Assembly: GCF_914767665.1 (NCBI RefSeq)
Contig: NC_059502.1
Span: forward strand, 50,140,031-50,204,030
From: Harmonia axyridis
Taxonomy: Eukaryota; Arthropoda; Insecta; Coleoptera; Coccinellidae
DNA: 64,000 bases
Direction: 5' to 3'
Below are positions 33,778 to 44,518 of the stretch, piece after piece. The notes under the pieces were generated by a model that was not told where the DNA came from, made no database searches, and saw only the letters and a program-made list of their open reading frames with translations. The first letter of the stretch is position 1. Every line of letters begins with the position of its first letter. A program made the position numbers and the translations under genes.

Positions 33778-34960
33778 ACATAGTATATCCAAAGTCACTG
33801 GAAAGAAGCCAGAATATTTCGATTATACAAGGGTTGTGTAAGTCTCTAAAAATTCATTTGGCCTACAATACTTTCAAATAAACCCCGGTATTTAACGGAT
33901 TGTCTCTAGAACCAGAATGTGTCGATTCGTTTGCTTCTATTGGCTGAAAAAGTCCACGTTCCACCAAGTATTGATTTGGTTGCTTTCATTGGCTGCCGCT
34001 ACGCACATCTATAACTTCTTAATTATCTTTTCCTACAACTGCTATGGAAAGTAGCGTATTATTCATAGCTTACTCAAGTTCAAAACTATGTATTGCTCAT
34101 ACTGTGGGACATATTATTCCCCACGGCACTTTGCCCACACCTCGGTTGGTAATTGAAAATTGGGCTTTTGAGGCGTTTCTATGTAAACGCAATAAATTAA
34201 CACATACTGTCAACGAAGGTAATTTTGATTTGAATCAAGTCCATTACTTGAATTATTGAAATTTGTGCAGTTGTAGGAGAAGTATAGTGTGCAACATGTG
34301 GAGAAAGTCCTTTTCTCGCTCGTGTGTTTGCGGCACTCACCTTTCAGGCTCGTGCCACAAACTTCCACACTCGCGAGAAAAGTTGGACTTGTGTCGATTT
34401 GATCACTTTCATTGCTCGAAATAGTACAGATGCTGCCGCGTGGCAATTTGATCGCTCTTATTTGTGGGCGTTGTGCTTATATTCCACATCTCGTCAATAG
34501 AACTGATTTGGAGAGTTAATAAGAGCCGTTTAACAAAATCTTATCAAACAGAAATGGAGAAATCTACAGTCATTAAGAAAATGAGAAAGGTTTTCAATGA
34601 TTTCGACGGAGATATTTTGCGATCGAATATAGTCCCCCAGACTTTTCAAAGGTCCTGAAGAAAATGATTTCGCATCCTAAGGATGGTCACACATCTGAAA
34701 AAAGATTTTCAATCGAGTACGGAAAGGACTAGGTAGCATTAACCAATATCATTATCACCCCATTTTCTCATCGATTTTATTAGTTTGCCTTATCTTCAGA
34801 CAGAACATTCCCAAGTTCATCTGAAACACCTATATTGCCACTTGTGTTTTTTGCTCCATCAACAACATAAAAACTGTTCTGAAATATTGTGATCTGCAAT
34901 TGTTTAGCTTATACTGGGTATTCCATATCAGGGTCTGGATTTCACAGCCTACTTTCAATG
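33778..34960 (+). repeat. Long interspersed repeat, copy 1, carrying a foldback insertion
   Basis: Segments at 33778-34022, about 34580-34720 and 34785-34960 align in order with 46738-47000, about 47060-47240 and 47990-48080. The start TATAGTATATCCAAAGTCAC is shared. In this copy the foldback repeat at 34024-34400 lies between the segments and is absent from the other copy, so it inserted here later. I recognise no coding content. Confidence 0.5.
34024..34400 (+). repeat. Foldback repeat family, copy 2
   Basis: It begins CCTACAACTGCTATGGAAAG, identical to copy 3 at 40110. It continues through GTCCATTACTTGAATTATTG and the hairpin core, with GAGAAAGTCC...CTCGCTCGTGTGTTTG pairing with the later CTCGCGAGAAAAGTTGGACT part. 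The last TTGTTGCACAATATAC of the family is missing. It is nested in the long repeat at 33778-34960. Confidence 0.65.
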
Positions 34961-35019
34961 ACTCATGTCAAACAGAACTGTCAGCCGAAACATCATATGT
35001 TCAGTTGAAGGATAGCTAT

Positions 35020-35640
35020 TTAACAAAATGTATAGTTTATCTACTGCTAAACGTGTAAAAATTGCAAACACTCGATACCAAATTAATGATTTTGCAATAA
35101 ACACGTTTTATATATTACGAGCAGATTATGATGGTAGGGCCATGAGAACATTCGAAGAGACTGGAACTTTTACTGTTGTCTTAAGACCCACACATCATCG
35201 AAAGGTACACTCGACCGAAAATATTTCCGCTGTGAATAAAAGTATTGACGTATTCCAAATTTAGCCATTCTTCGGCGCGCACAACATTTGGACCTCTCTT
35301 TGGGCACGCTATGGAGTTTTTTGCATCATAATTTGCGCATCCTAATGTTGACTTAATACAAGAAGAGAAGTCAACTGACTATGGATTGCCTAGAACATAT
35401 GCCAATTTGGGGCTTGAACAACACCATTTGAATGACGATTTTTTGCATAGAACTGTTTTCAGCGACGAAGCATATTTTTCACTAGGTGGCTATGTGAACA
35501 AGCAAAATTGTCGTATACCTAAAAAGTCACTGTATGGTGTGCAATTTAGTCTTGTGAAGTGATTGTCCCGTAATTCTTTGAAAATGAAGAAGGTTCCACT
35601 CAAATCGACAATTGGCATCGCTAAAGCCAAATGATTAATA
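35020..35640 (+). pseudogene. Degenerate DD41D-like transposase, 5' two-thirds
   Basis: The start MYSLSTAKRVKIANTRYQIN (35028) diverges from MKRYTLQQ. Later blocks are RTFEETGTFTVVLRPTHHRK, STENISAVNKSIDVFQ, and TVFSDEAYFSLGGYVNKQNC (about 35452-35512, first catalytic Asp kept). A PVILCSCEVIVPYFFENEEGSTQIDNWHR-like frame (35535-35620) follows. It is the same subfamily as 38450-39090. The QQDGAT and CDLTPLD blocks are missing. Confidence 0.6.
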
Positions 35641-36849
35641 ATTATTTTTTTTAGAAATATTAGAAATTTAGCTGTAGATTTATGTTGCAGCAAGTTGTTA
35701 GTAAGATTTTTTTCGAAAGGTCCCGACTAACTCCCTTGTAAATCGAAAAATTGTACTCTTATATACTACGTAACATAACCTAACCCAACCTAATCCAACC
35801 TAGGTTAGTTATGAGGGACTGAGGTGACCTTTAGGTGTCCTTTATCTTCTATTAACTTCTGTATAAAACGATCACCTATCATTTCATTTGTTGGTTGCAA
35901 GAATTTGTTGATGATACAGATATTGATCGAACCTTTGTTTCACTATACACATTTCGATCAACTGAATACTTTTCACCGTATTCAAATTCATTTAAAAAAA
36001 ACTAATAACTTGTGACCATAAACCGCAATTACGAAGGTTATGAACAACTCACCATATTCAAAAAAATATTGCTGAAAAATGGTATTAAACACCCTGTATC
36101 TGCTTGTCTAGTTCGTGGTGAACAACTCTCACTATACAGTTATGTAGTCTCTAAAGGTACAATGAATGCATGCATGCATGAACGACCACTCGAAAGCTGC
36201 TGACACCAAAACAGTGCTTTTCTTAAATTTTGTTCCCACCTTATCGTAAAAAGTGTAACAACATTATGGTCACTTATAATGCATTGAAATCTTTTTGAGA
36301 TTTATTGACCTATCAAGTTGTCGCCAATCGTTTCAAATTTTCTGATTATCCAAAAACAAAACAAAATCGAATTCAAAACATTAATCATAACTATCACCAC
36401 AATAAACATAATGTGAAGTCCGCAGAGTAGAATCGACTTTGACAGTGTGAATAGTCGATACATTTTCCAGTACTAACCAAACTAATGAAGTGTAATTATT
36501 GAACATTGAGAAATATCTATAATGAGAATTTAATTAAATTTTTAACTGGCCACATGTTTATAAGTCAGCTGATTAAACGGATAATCCCAGAAAATGACTC
36601 ATATTTGAAAAGTGTAAACATTCCTCATGATTTATTATGTTTTCTCTTCTGTACAGATCCCAGAGATTAATTCGAACGAATTCATCTCAATTCACTCTAG
36701 CAATGAATTTTGTTAATTACATTTCGAATTCTCAAGAAACACTATCAGATAAAATGGGTCATTTGATCATTACTATTCCAATTATACTAATTATACTATG
36801 ATAATAATAATAAAATACCCTTTTTACTAAAATTTGTACGGGATCAAAG

Positions 36850-37480
36850 AAATTTCTGAAAGTGTAGGCAAAACAGAATTGCCCAGAAATAATTGAAACT
36901 TGCTATTCGATTTTCTTAAAATAATGAGCTTTTATTGAAAAAATCAAAAACTTCGCAATTGAAGAAATTATCTCAATTAAGAAAAGTTCAGTATCATTAT
37001 GGTATTTGACCTCCCTTAGCTCTGATTTCAGCTTCCAAAGGTGTTCGCATGCTCGTGTCTTCGAGTATTCTCTTGTGGAATATTCTTACATTCATGAAGA
37101 AGACCTGAACTGAGCTCTTTAGAATTACTGGGCAATGGAACCATAGTTTTGACTCTCCTTCTCAGTTGGTCTCATAGACGTTCTATGGAATTCAAGTCAG
37201 GACTTCGTGCTGGCTTGAAATTCCAGCCTCATTCAAGTACGGTGTCACTATTTGAGCAGTATGTGGGCGTGCCTTGTGCTGCATTAAAATTCCCTGCCTT
37301 CCCAGTAGTGGACGGTATAATGTGAGACTGATTTGGTAATGGTAATGGTACGACGTCTTTCCGAATAAAATTTAAGTCCATACAGACCTGCGAAAGATCC
37401 AGAACTTCTCATAGAGCATTGAATTGTGCGTCTTCAATTTGCAGTTTTTTTCATCATTACTTCAACAGCTGTAATCAATT
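36850..37480 (-). pseudogene. Tc1-type transposase remnant
   Basis: The minus-strand frame at about 37290-37205 reads ILMQHKARPHTAQIVTPYLNEAGIS, matching the Tc1-family FQQDNARPHTA...YL...GI block containing the second catalytic Asp (here changed to Lys). The downstream SPDLNP.EHLWD region survives only as frame-shifted traces (PIERLWDQL-like at about 37175-37150). This is a distinct family from the DD41D copies and is heavily decayed. Confidence 0.55.
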
Positions 37481-37759
37481 TTGTGAACTTTTACTCGATC
37501 GACAAGCCTCTTCCTCTTCTTTCGCGAGTCTCTCAAGGAAAACACTAACAAAGTGCAAAAACGTACATTGAATACATTGATAATAATCCACGAAAACATC
37601 GAGGTATTCAGAACTGAATTCCAAACCAATTCTTAGGCAGAATAACTCAACTCGCCCTGAAACTTCGCCTCATTCATCACGAAAGCTTTTTGCACGTCAC
37701 GGAAAAGCATCTTTTATATTCGCCAGAAATTCTTTTATGGAAGTCGAGTTATAAACTTT

Positions 37760-37856
37760 GTTGAAGATTTTTTTTTTGATGGGAGATGGTTTTAATTCAA
37801 ATTGAATCTATATTTAATTCGAGTTAAAACCATCTCCCATAAAAAAAATCTCCAAC
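37760..37856. repeat. 97-bp imperfect hairpin
   Basis: The left arm GTTGAAGATTTTTTTTTTGA plus TGGGAGATGGTTTTAA pairs with the right arm TTAAAACCATCTCCCAT plus AAAAAAAATCTCCAAC around a spacer of about 20 nt. Outside the A/T run, the TGGGAGATGGTTTTAA arm is perfect. It could be a small MITE or the tip of an inverted duplication. Confidence 0.65.
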
Positions 37857-38449
37857 GAAGTAGCAAAATGAAACCCACTTTGATAAAATAGCCTACCTAT
37901 GTAACCTTGGTAAGTTTCATATGAAATGTAATGATAACTTTTATTTCGAATACAACATGAAATGAAGACATCATATACCTGATGAAAATGATGGTACCTG
38001 ATGAAATGGTGGTCACGATTTTATGTCGAAAATGTACAGAAAAATAAAAACGTAAAAACCTCTAGTGTTCTTAGTTTATTAATAATAATGAAGGAATAAT
38101 TAATAAGAAATTAATAATAATAATAACAAATTAATAATATGAAGGAATAATGTTCTGTTGGTAATATACTCCATCAAGAATTGGCAATAATATAAGGATT
38201 AATTAAGTGTGAAAAAAATTCCAAACTACAAATACAAATCGGAAACTATCATGCAGAGTGAACGCTTCGAAATGTACTGGGATCGTTTTTGAATAATAAA
38301 ATAGTTTCTCTCAACAGATCAGATATATTATTAGTCGATAAATCAGAAGACTGAAATTCACATCGATGTATCAATACCAAACACGCGATAAAAGTTGGTC
38401 GAAAAAATTATTCTTTAGTCGTTATGTTTCGTACATTACTAGCGTACAG

Positions 38450-39090
38450 TTGGTATAACAGTGGAAAAATTCGAAGAGACTAGATTTGATACTGATGTCT
38501 CAAGGTCCGTACATTATAGAAATGCATGTTCGACTGAAATTTATTCTGCTGAAGTAAAAGTGATAAAGAATAGCCCAATTTATCCATTTTCCGGCGCGCA
38601 CAACATTTGAGTCTCTCTTACGGCACGCTATGGCGTTTTTTGCATCGGAACGTGCATTCTTATCCCCTTAAAGTTCAGTTAACACAAAAACAAAAGCTAC
38701 TGACCATGGAATGTGTAGAACATATGGACAACAATGTTTGGATGACAATGCAACAAGTTACACAACACGATCCGTTTTGGCATTATTCCAAGAAAATTTC
38801 TCAGGGCGCGTAATTTCTCGTTTCGGCGATGTAAATTGGTCAACAAGATTTCGTGATTTATCCCTTTGGATTTTTTGTAAGTTTATGTGACGGTTCTTGC
38901 GGATAATACTCAGAATATTGACTATCTGGAAACCAAAATCCGTCAAGAAATTGGTGAGATATTTCCTGGAAGCTACCAGTTAATTATAAAAAATAATCTC
39001 ACAAGGATCGAGTCCTGTAAGAGATCACGCGGAGAACATTTAATGATGTTGTATTTCACAGATATATGCAAGGTCCAAACATTGAATAAA
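38450..39090 (+). pseudogene. Degenerate DD41D-like transposase
   Basis: Blocks in order: VEKFEETRFDTDVSRSVHYR (38462-38520), MSLSYGTLWRFLHRNVHSYP with LKVQLTQKQK (38607-38700), GRVISRFGDVNW (about 38806-38840, with the catalytic region shifted), ILDYLETKIRQEIGEIFPGS (38900-38975), NNLTRIESCKRSRGEHLMM (38990-39045) and VVFHRYMQ at the end. The central SDEAHF to QQDGAT part is deleted. The C-terminal signature CKRSRGEHL is the RASRGGHM equivalent. Confidence 0.65.
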
Positions 39091-39224
39091 AATTTGATCG
39101 ATATTCTATATGTGTTCAGTTATCACAATTTTCTTTCGATTTTGATTCCTATTTACATAGACGTACAACTTGGCATTCACCGTTTTCTTCGAAATTCGAG
39201 GCTTTATTGTAAAAAATTGGATAT

Positions 39225-39990
39225 ACATTTATGATTCAAAGTATTGTCCATCGCTGGCCACTATTTTCACTCATCTTTCGGGAGCATACGAATCCCGCGT
39301 TGAAAAATCTTTCCAAGCGATCCACGAATCGATCCAATTTTTTACTTTTTCATAAGACCGGAAGTGCTGGCCAACCAGGCCGTGTTTCATTGATCGAAAC
39401 AAATGATAGTCCGAGGGAGCAACGTCTGGAGAATACGGCGGGTGGGGTAGGATTTCTCATTTCAACGTTTCCATCAAGTATGTCTCGACCACTTTCGCAA
39501 CATGGGGTCAAGCATTGGCATGCTAAAATATCATTTTATCATGTCTCTCGTTGTATTGCGGCCATTTTTTTTCTCAATTCTCGGCTCAAACGCACTAATT
39601 GCACTCGATAACGATCGACTGTGATTGTTTCAGTCGGTTTTAACAATTCATAATACACTACGCCGAGCTGGTCCCATTAAGCTATTTAAGAGCATTCGAT
39701 GATCCTCAGCCGCAGATTTCTCCATATTGAAACAGAAAATTGGAACCTCCAGCAAATGACGAGAATTTGTCTCGTAAGCTGACATGTTTAATCGGAATAA
39801 ACTTTATGGTGCTGACGCACATCGACTAATATTTCAGTGGCGTCATGTTTACAAATACCTAAGCTTAGTGTATGATATCTATGATCTATTTATTTCGACT
39901 ACCACTTACCGCTACAGCCATCTATTGCAAAACGACGGAATCAAAGTTGTACACCTAACATATGTGACAAAAATAGGCCTCTGTGGTCCT
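39225..39990 (-). pseudogene. Mos1-like mariner transposase remnant
   Basis: Minus-strand frames show, 5' to 3': FCFNMEKSAAEDHRMLLNSL (39735-39675), a jump, then EPRIEKKWPQYNERHDKMIF (39590-39535). These are followed by HANA.PHVAKVVETYL (second Asp lost), EILPHPPYSPDVAPSDYHLF with a frameshift, KVKNWIDSWIAWKDF (39350-39300) and VASDGQYFE at the end. The PYSPDVAPSDYH block keeps the third catalytic Asp of the DD34D mariner triad. It is a different mariner lineage from those at 24.4, 41.0 and 44.5 kb. Internal deletion and stops make it dead. Confidence 0.7.
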
Positions 39991-40105
39991 GCAATTTGAC
40001 TTCTGATGTCAATTTTGTTCTTATATGGAGAACCCATATTTTCATCATGAAATAATTAATTGACCTTGTATATTCCAAAGAAGAAGTAGTTCATTTGAAA
40101 ATCAT

Positions 40106-40500
40106 TTTTCCTACAACTGCTATGGAAAGTAGCGTATTCTTTCTAGCTTACTCAATTTCAAAACTATGTATTGCTGATACTGTGGGAAATATTATTCCCC
40201 ACGGCACTTTGCCCACACCTCGCTTGGTAGACCAATGAAATTGGGCTTTTGAGTCGTTTCTATGGAAACGCAATAAATAAGCACATAATGTCAACGAAGA
40301 TCATTTGATTTGAATCAAGTCCATTACTTGAATTATTGAAATTTTTGCAGTTGTAGGAAAAGTATAGTGTGCAACATGTGGAGAAAGTCCATTTCTCGTT
40401 CGTGTGTTTGCGACACACGCCTTTCAGGCTCGTGCCACAAACTTCCACACTAGCGAGAAAAGTTGGACTTTCCCCACTTGTTGCACAATATACTATTACA
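40106..40500 (+). repeat. Foldback repeat family, copy 3 (most complete)
   Basis: It starts CCTACAACTGCTATGGAAAG and ends at ACTTGTTGCACAATATACTA. The second half (40350-40500) is a long imperfect hairpin: GTGCAACATGTGGAGAAAGT pairs with ACTTTCCCCACTTGTTGCAC, and further in TTTCTCG...GTGTG pairs with CACAC...CGAGAAA. There is no coding potential. Copies 1 and 2 are at 299-560 and 34024-34400. Confidence 0.7.
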
Positions 40501-40994
40501 AATCATGTGTTACATATTTTCATCGTGTTCAATATAACTATACATACATTCAACAAGCTTAGTTTAACGTCATAAAATATTGTCAAGAATATTCTCCTCA
40601 ACGTAAATAATATTGATGAACGAAACGTAAATGACTTTGCTTGATGAATGTTATTTCGTAACACAGTTTTCCGTTGAATCATACACATAAATGCCCCGCA
40701 GATTGACTACGTCTAGCTTTTCCCGCTTTAATTGTGTTCCCTATAGAAATATTTCATGCTCATATATCCACCGATGTTTCTGTTACATAGATTTTCCTCG
40801 TTCTGTTGCTGTGGCGCATATGCGGGTTCTAGATGGAGCGCGCATATTTCTGCTCGATTTGTGAAAATAAAGGGGTCGAGTTTTCATTAGTGCGAATAGG
40901 TTTCGAGTGTAATTCTCAATTCATTCGCGTAATGTGGCACTAGTTTTTTTTATATGCCAACTAACGCATTGAGAATTGGAGGTTTACGAAAATA

Positions 40995-42042
40995 TTAGGT
41001 GTACTAAAAAGGAATCCATTATTTTTCCAATAGATGGCTTTAGTTATCTGTATTTTACGAGGTCAACTCAATGGCGTTAGAAAGATAGGATTTCCTACTA
41101 CAAAAATTTTTCTGACAGCTTTGTGATAAATTGAATCAGTTTAAGTAAAGAGAAAATACGCTATATTATACAATTTTTCTACGTTGAAGGCGAAACTTCA
41201 AGCCTGGCGTGTGAAAATGTGAATAGTTTTTATGGTCCTGATACTTTAACAGCTCATCACGTGCAATTTTGTTTCTTCGATTTCGTTTCGATAATTTCGA
41301 TGTCAAAGATGCACAACGCACTGGAAGGCCAATTTTTGAAAATGTCGATAAAATCATGGACGTTGTCGAGTCTGACCTTCATGTAAGAACTGTTTCGATT
41401 CCACAAGAGCTACAGATTATACAAACAATCGTTTGGATCCCCTTGCTTGAGGCGGGTCTCGAGAAGAAGATCGATGTATGGGTACCATCAACCTCATGGA
41501 CTGAATTTCCATCTGCTAATCGCTGCTAAATCGCGACATAATCGACCCATTTTTGAAGCGGTTGGTGAATGGTAATGAGAAGTGGAACTCATATGTCAAC
41601 GTCAAACGAAAACGGTCGTGGGAGAAACGCGGCGAGCTATCGGAAATGGTGGCTAAGATAGAATTGACGGCTAGAAACGTTTTGCTATGTGTTTGGTCGG
41701 ATTGGCGAGGAATTATCTACTATGAGCTACTCCCTACGGTACAACTGTTAACTCGGAACTGTACTGCCAGCAATTGAACCGTCTGAAGTCTTGAACTAGC
41801 TTTGGCCAATAGAAGAGGCATTGTGTTCCATCAGGACAACGCCATGCCAAACATGCTGGTAAAAAGTCACAAGTCACAGAAGAGGGCTGCTATGAGAGAG
41901 GCATAATGATATTACCTTCGAAGGGGCAACAAATTATCGAACAAAACGGCGTTTATTTTATCTAAATCAGATCATTCGAACCATGGTAATCACAGCCTTG
42001 TTTTTCATTTGAAAATAATGGATTTCTTTTTACTACACATTA
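40995..42042 (+). pseudogene. Mariner element with degenerate transposase
   Basis: Terminal repeats are TTAGGTGTACTAAAAAGGAA on the left and TAATGTGTAGTAAAAAGAAA on the right complement. Translation gives RFRFDNFDVKDAQRTGRPIF (41280-41340), VDKIMDVVESDLHVRTVS, KRLVNGNEKWNSYVNVKRKR (41553-41615), LTARNVLLCVWSDWRGIIYY (41670-41730) and VFHQDNAMPN (41822-41850, second catalytic Asp). MRE.HNDITFEGATNYRTKR-like C-terminal traces follow. The element is about 1.05 kb, shorter than intact mariners (about 1.3 kb). A deletion after the second Asp removes the YSPDLAPSD block. Confidence 0.75.
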
Positions 42043-42409
42043 TATTTAACCCTGGAAATCTATCAATTGATTTGTTTTTAAGTTCAGTCCATTTATAATT
42101 TTATTGATATTTTTTTATGATGTTCTCAGAATTTCAATTTTCATTCCGTTTTGAGACAAATTTATATTCGAAATGTTTGGATTGCTGTTACATTCTAATC
42201 TCAAATACAACAGTGAACAACATGATCGAATAACGATCATGACATCACCGTGAAAAGATCGCCAAATAATTAATTGAGAATACATCTTCGTCGTTCCCTA
42301 CAAAATACTAATTCAGAATAATCTAGACCAAGTCATTTTGAATGCGCCCCCTTGTAATGGTAGTTTTTTGAATAAAATAGATGAATAAATAATGGTTCTC
42401 TTCCACATA

Positions 42410-42990
42410 TGGTAATTTTGTTCATTGGCGAAGCCATTAAACCAGAAATGAGCTTCATCGCTAACACAATTTTTCGATAAAATGCTTATCTTCGATCAGT
42501 TTCAAATTAGCCCAATCAGCAAAAATGCTACTTGAGCGATGGTCATCAATTCTTACACGAGTTGTATTTTCTAGGCACGTGAGCTAATATCCTCTCGTAA
42601 AATTTTCCACGTGATTGAAGTACAAAGGTCAGCAAGTTGAGAACGGCGACGTATCGGCATTTCGGCGTTTTCTTCAACACGCTACGGCAGCAATATTCTA
42701 TTCGTTATGCGCATTTCTTTGTCTTTTTAATGGTTTTGAATCGAGAAGAGCGAAATTAGTGCAAAAACGATCAAAAATTGCACGAATTGCTTGCTCACTA
42801 GGACGATTATGGTGTCCATAAAATGAAAGAAGTGTTCTATGAGCTTCGCGAAGAGATTCATTTTTTTCAAAGTAAATTTCCACAATTTAGATGCGTTTTT
42901 CTGGCGCTAAGCGATTTATGATGAATGCGAAAGCTTACTGAAGAGAAATGTCAACACAGTTTGACATTCTACACTGTCAAAACTTTTACA
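42410..42990 (-). pseudogene. Tc/mariner-type (DD41D-like) transposase N-terminal half
   Basis: The minus-strand frame at 42883-42698 reads MEIYFEKNESLREAHRTLLS and FYGHHNRPSEQAIRAIFDRF, the helix-turn-helix part (compare FYRRQNRPSEQLIRSTMERF at 26.5 kb). It is followed by REDISSRA.KIQLV (42600-42545) and SDEAHFWFNGFANEQN (42465-42415) with the first catalytic Asp. The remainder of the catalytic domain is absent. Confidence 0.65.
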
Positions 42991-42999
42991 ACAATCGAA

Positions 43000-43820
43000 A
43001 CGTATCATGTAGCTAAAACAAATTACCCCTTACATATTTTCTCTCATAACGATGTTGGAAAAGGGAATTGCTGAAATGACCACATCAAACTTCTTTTCTT
43101 TATCTAATGGAATTTTATCTTTGTTCATCGCATTAGATGTCTGCACTATAGAGCGTATTCTTGCCAATACTTTTCATGAATCCTAGGTCTGGAACCCTAA
43201 TTTCTATAAACTGTGAAGCACCTTCATAACGACTGCTGTATGTGAACGAAATAGCCGAGAACAGGAACAAAGAATAAGAAAACAAAGAAACTTTCACATC
43301 GCTATTAATCTCATTAATTGTATCATCCACGCATCGAGCCAATCAAGAAACTGAAATTGGATTTGCGTCCCTTATTGCTTCCTGAGTACGTGAGCCGATA
43401 TCTTCAGTTCACTTTTTGCAAGGACCAGTATATAAACCCGTCAAAAATCGTGCGATAAAACGAGGAGCAATTTACTCTCGATCCAATTAAGTTCAAGGAG
43501 GAAGCCGAAGAATGAGGAACAAAATTTCGTTCCATGGCCCTGAGTCGTTTATTTCGAAAGGGGTTTCTAAGAGCGGAAGCCCGGGTGTTTTCATGAATGA
43601 AATATAGATCGAGAGCGAGATAACGATGAAAATATCAGTAATGAAAGGATGAATAAAAATTCCGACAAGTCGGGTTAATTAGGTGTCAAATCGCATAAAA
43701 GGAAATAATATTGGTACCGGATCTACTGCTCTGAAGACATCGATGGGTTTGAATCGACCTGAGAAAATCAATAACAATTTTAGTACATGCCGTTTGTCAA
43801 AAAAAAATGTTTATCATTAA
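43000..43820. other. Stretch without recognised genes
   Basis: It contains short frames only. 43440-43620 is less AT-rich than average but shows no motif. It immediately precedes the ribozyme-bearing tandem repeat. Confidence 0.35.
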
Positions 43821-44040
43821 TTAATTATGAATACCCTCGTTACCCTTTCCAACATGATTATTGTTCCTGGACTCGAATGCCACGCAGGTAGCTATAGCTT
43901 TTCACGTGGTGATGTTGGTTGTTGCCCGAAAACCCATTGGGTCTTCCTGTTCCTGCTGAAACCACAAATGAACAGCTGGCTTGTGTTGTTGACGTTTGTT
44001 TGTTGTTTCCTTCAAGTGTTGCTCATCCTAACACTTATTC

Positions 44041-44085
44041 ACCTTACTGATGAGAACCTAAAGCCCGAAACACTTGTCTACGGTT
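44041..44085 (+). ncRNA. Hammerhead ribozyme 1, core intact
   Basis: The core boxes are CTGATGA (44047-44053), GAAA (44067-44070) and GTC (44076-44078), with predicted cleavage after C44078. Stem III is very short (AC pairing with GT around ACTT), as in retrozyme and Penelope-type hammerheads that work best as dimers. Stem I pairs ACCTTA with TACGGT with one mismatch, which copy 2 shows was ancestrally a G-C pair. Stem II (GAACC...GCCC) is weakened by two mismatches. Orientation is plus. Confidence 0.7.
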
Positions 44086-44342
44086 TTCACTTCTCCTTGA
44101 GCGTATGTCCCTATTTTTTTTCTTGTTTTATGAATAATTCCCTCGTTTGCCTTTTCACATGATTATTGTTCCAGAACTCGGATGTCACGCCGGTAGCTAT
44201 AGCTTTCCATGTGGTGATGTTGGTTGTTGCCCGAAAACCCTTTGGGTCTTCCTGCTGAAACCACAAATGGACGGCTGGCTTCTGTTGTTGACTCCGTATG
44301 TTTGTTGTTTCCTTCAAGTATTGCTCATTCTAACACTTTTTC

Positions 44343-44388
44343 ACCGTACTGATGATGGCCGAAAGCCCAAATCACTTGTATACGCCTT
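44343..44388 (+). ncRNA. Hammerhead ribozyme 2, core mutated
   Basis: CTGATGA (44349-44355) is followed by a good stem II (GGC, loop CGAAA, GCC). The second box then reads CAAA instead of GAAA at 44368-44371, losing the catalytic G12. Cleavage context is GTA. Stem I has the perfect 5' strand ACCGTA but a mutated 3' strand TACGCC. It is probably inactive. Confidence 0.65.
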
Positions 44389-44518
44389 TCACTTCTTCTT
44401 GAGGGTATGTTACTCTTTCTACATGTTGATGTAATGAAAATAAGCTATTTGAAGATTAATTCTTTGAAATTAATGTCGTTCAAATATCTTCCCTCTGGTC
44501 CACGACATCCATTCAATA

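Larger units (their letters stand above)
43827..44414 (+). repeat. Tandem dimer of a 302-bp repeat with hammerhead motifs (retrozyme-like)
   Basis: Two direct copies, roughly 43827-44120 and 44129-44414, share landmarks in order: CATGATTATTGTTCC, GGTAGCTATAGCTTT, GTGGTGATGTTGGTTGTTGC, GAAACCACAAATG and TGTTGTTTCCTTCAAGT. Last comes the hammerhead core CTGATGA at 44047 and 44349, which sets the period at 302 bp. The open frames across it (111 and 95 codons) run through the repeat itself and are probably incidental. Tandem units of about 300 bp with one hammerhead each are the signature of retrozymes, small nonautonomous retroelements that spread via circular RNA. A third, partial copy is at 545-695. 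Confidence 0.7.

Noticed and set aside
35755..35808. AACCTAACCCAACCTAATCC run resembling the insect (TTAGG)n telomere repeat
   Set aside because: Irregular and only about 40 bp long; such words are common interspersed in insect genomes and do not indicate a telomere.
43827..44434. Open frames of 111 and 95 codons considered as a secreted or membrane protein pair
   Set aside because: The two frames are the two units of a tandem non-coding repeat carrying hammerhead motifs; similarity comes from the repeat, and the frames run across the ribozyme core.
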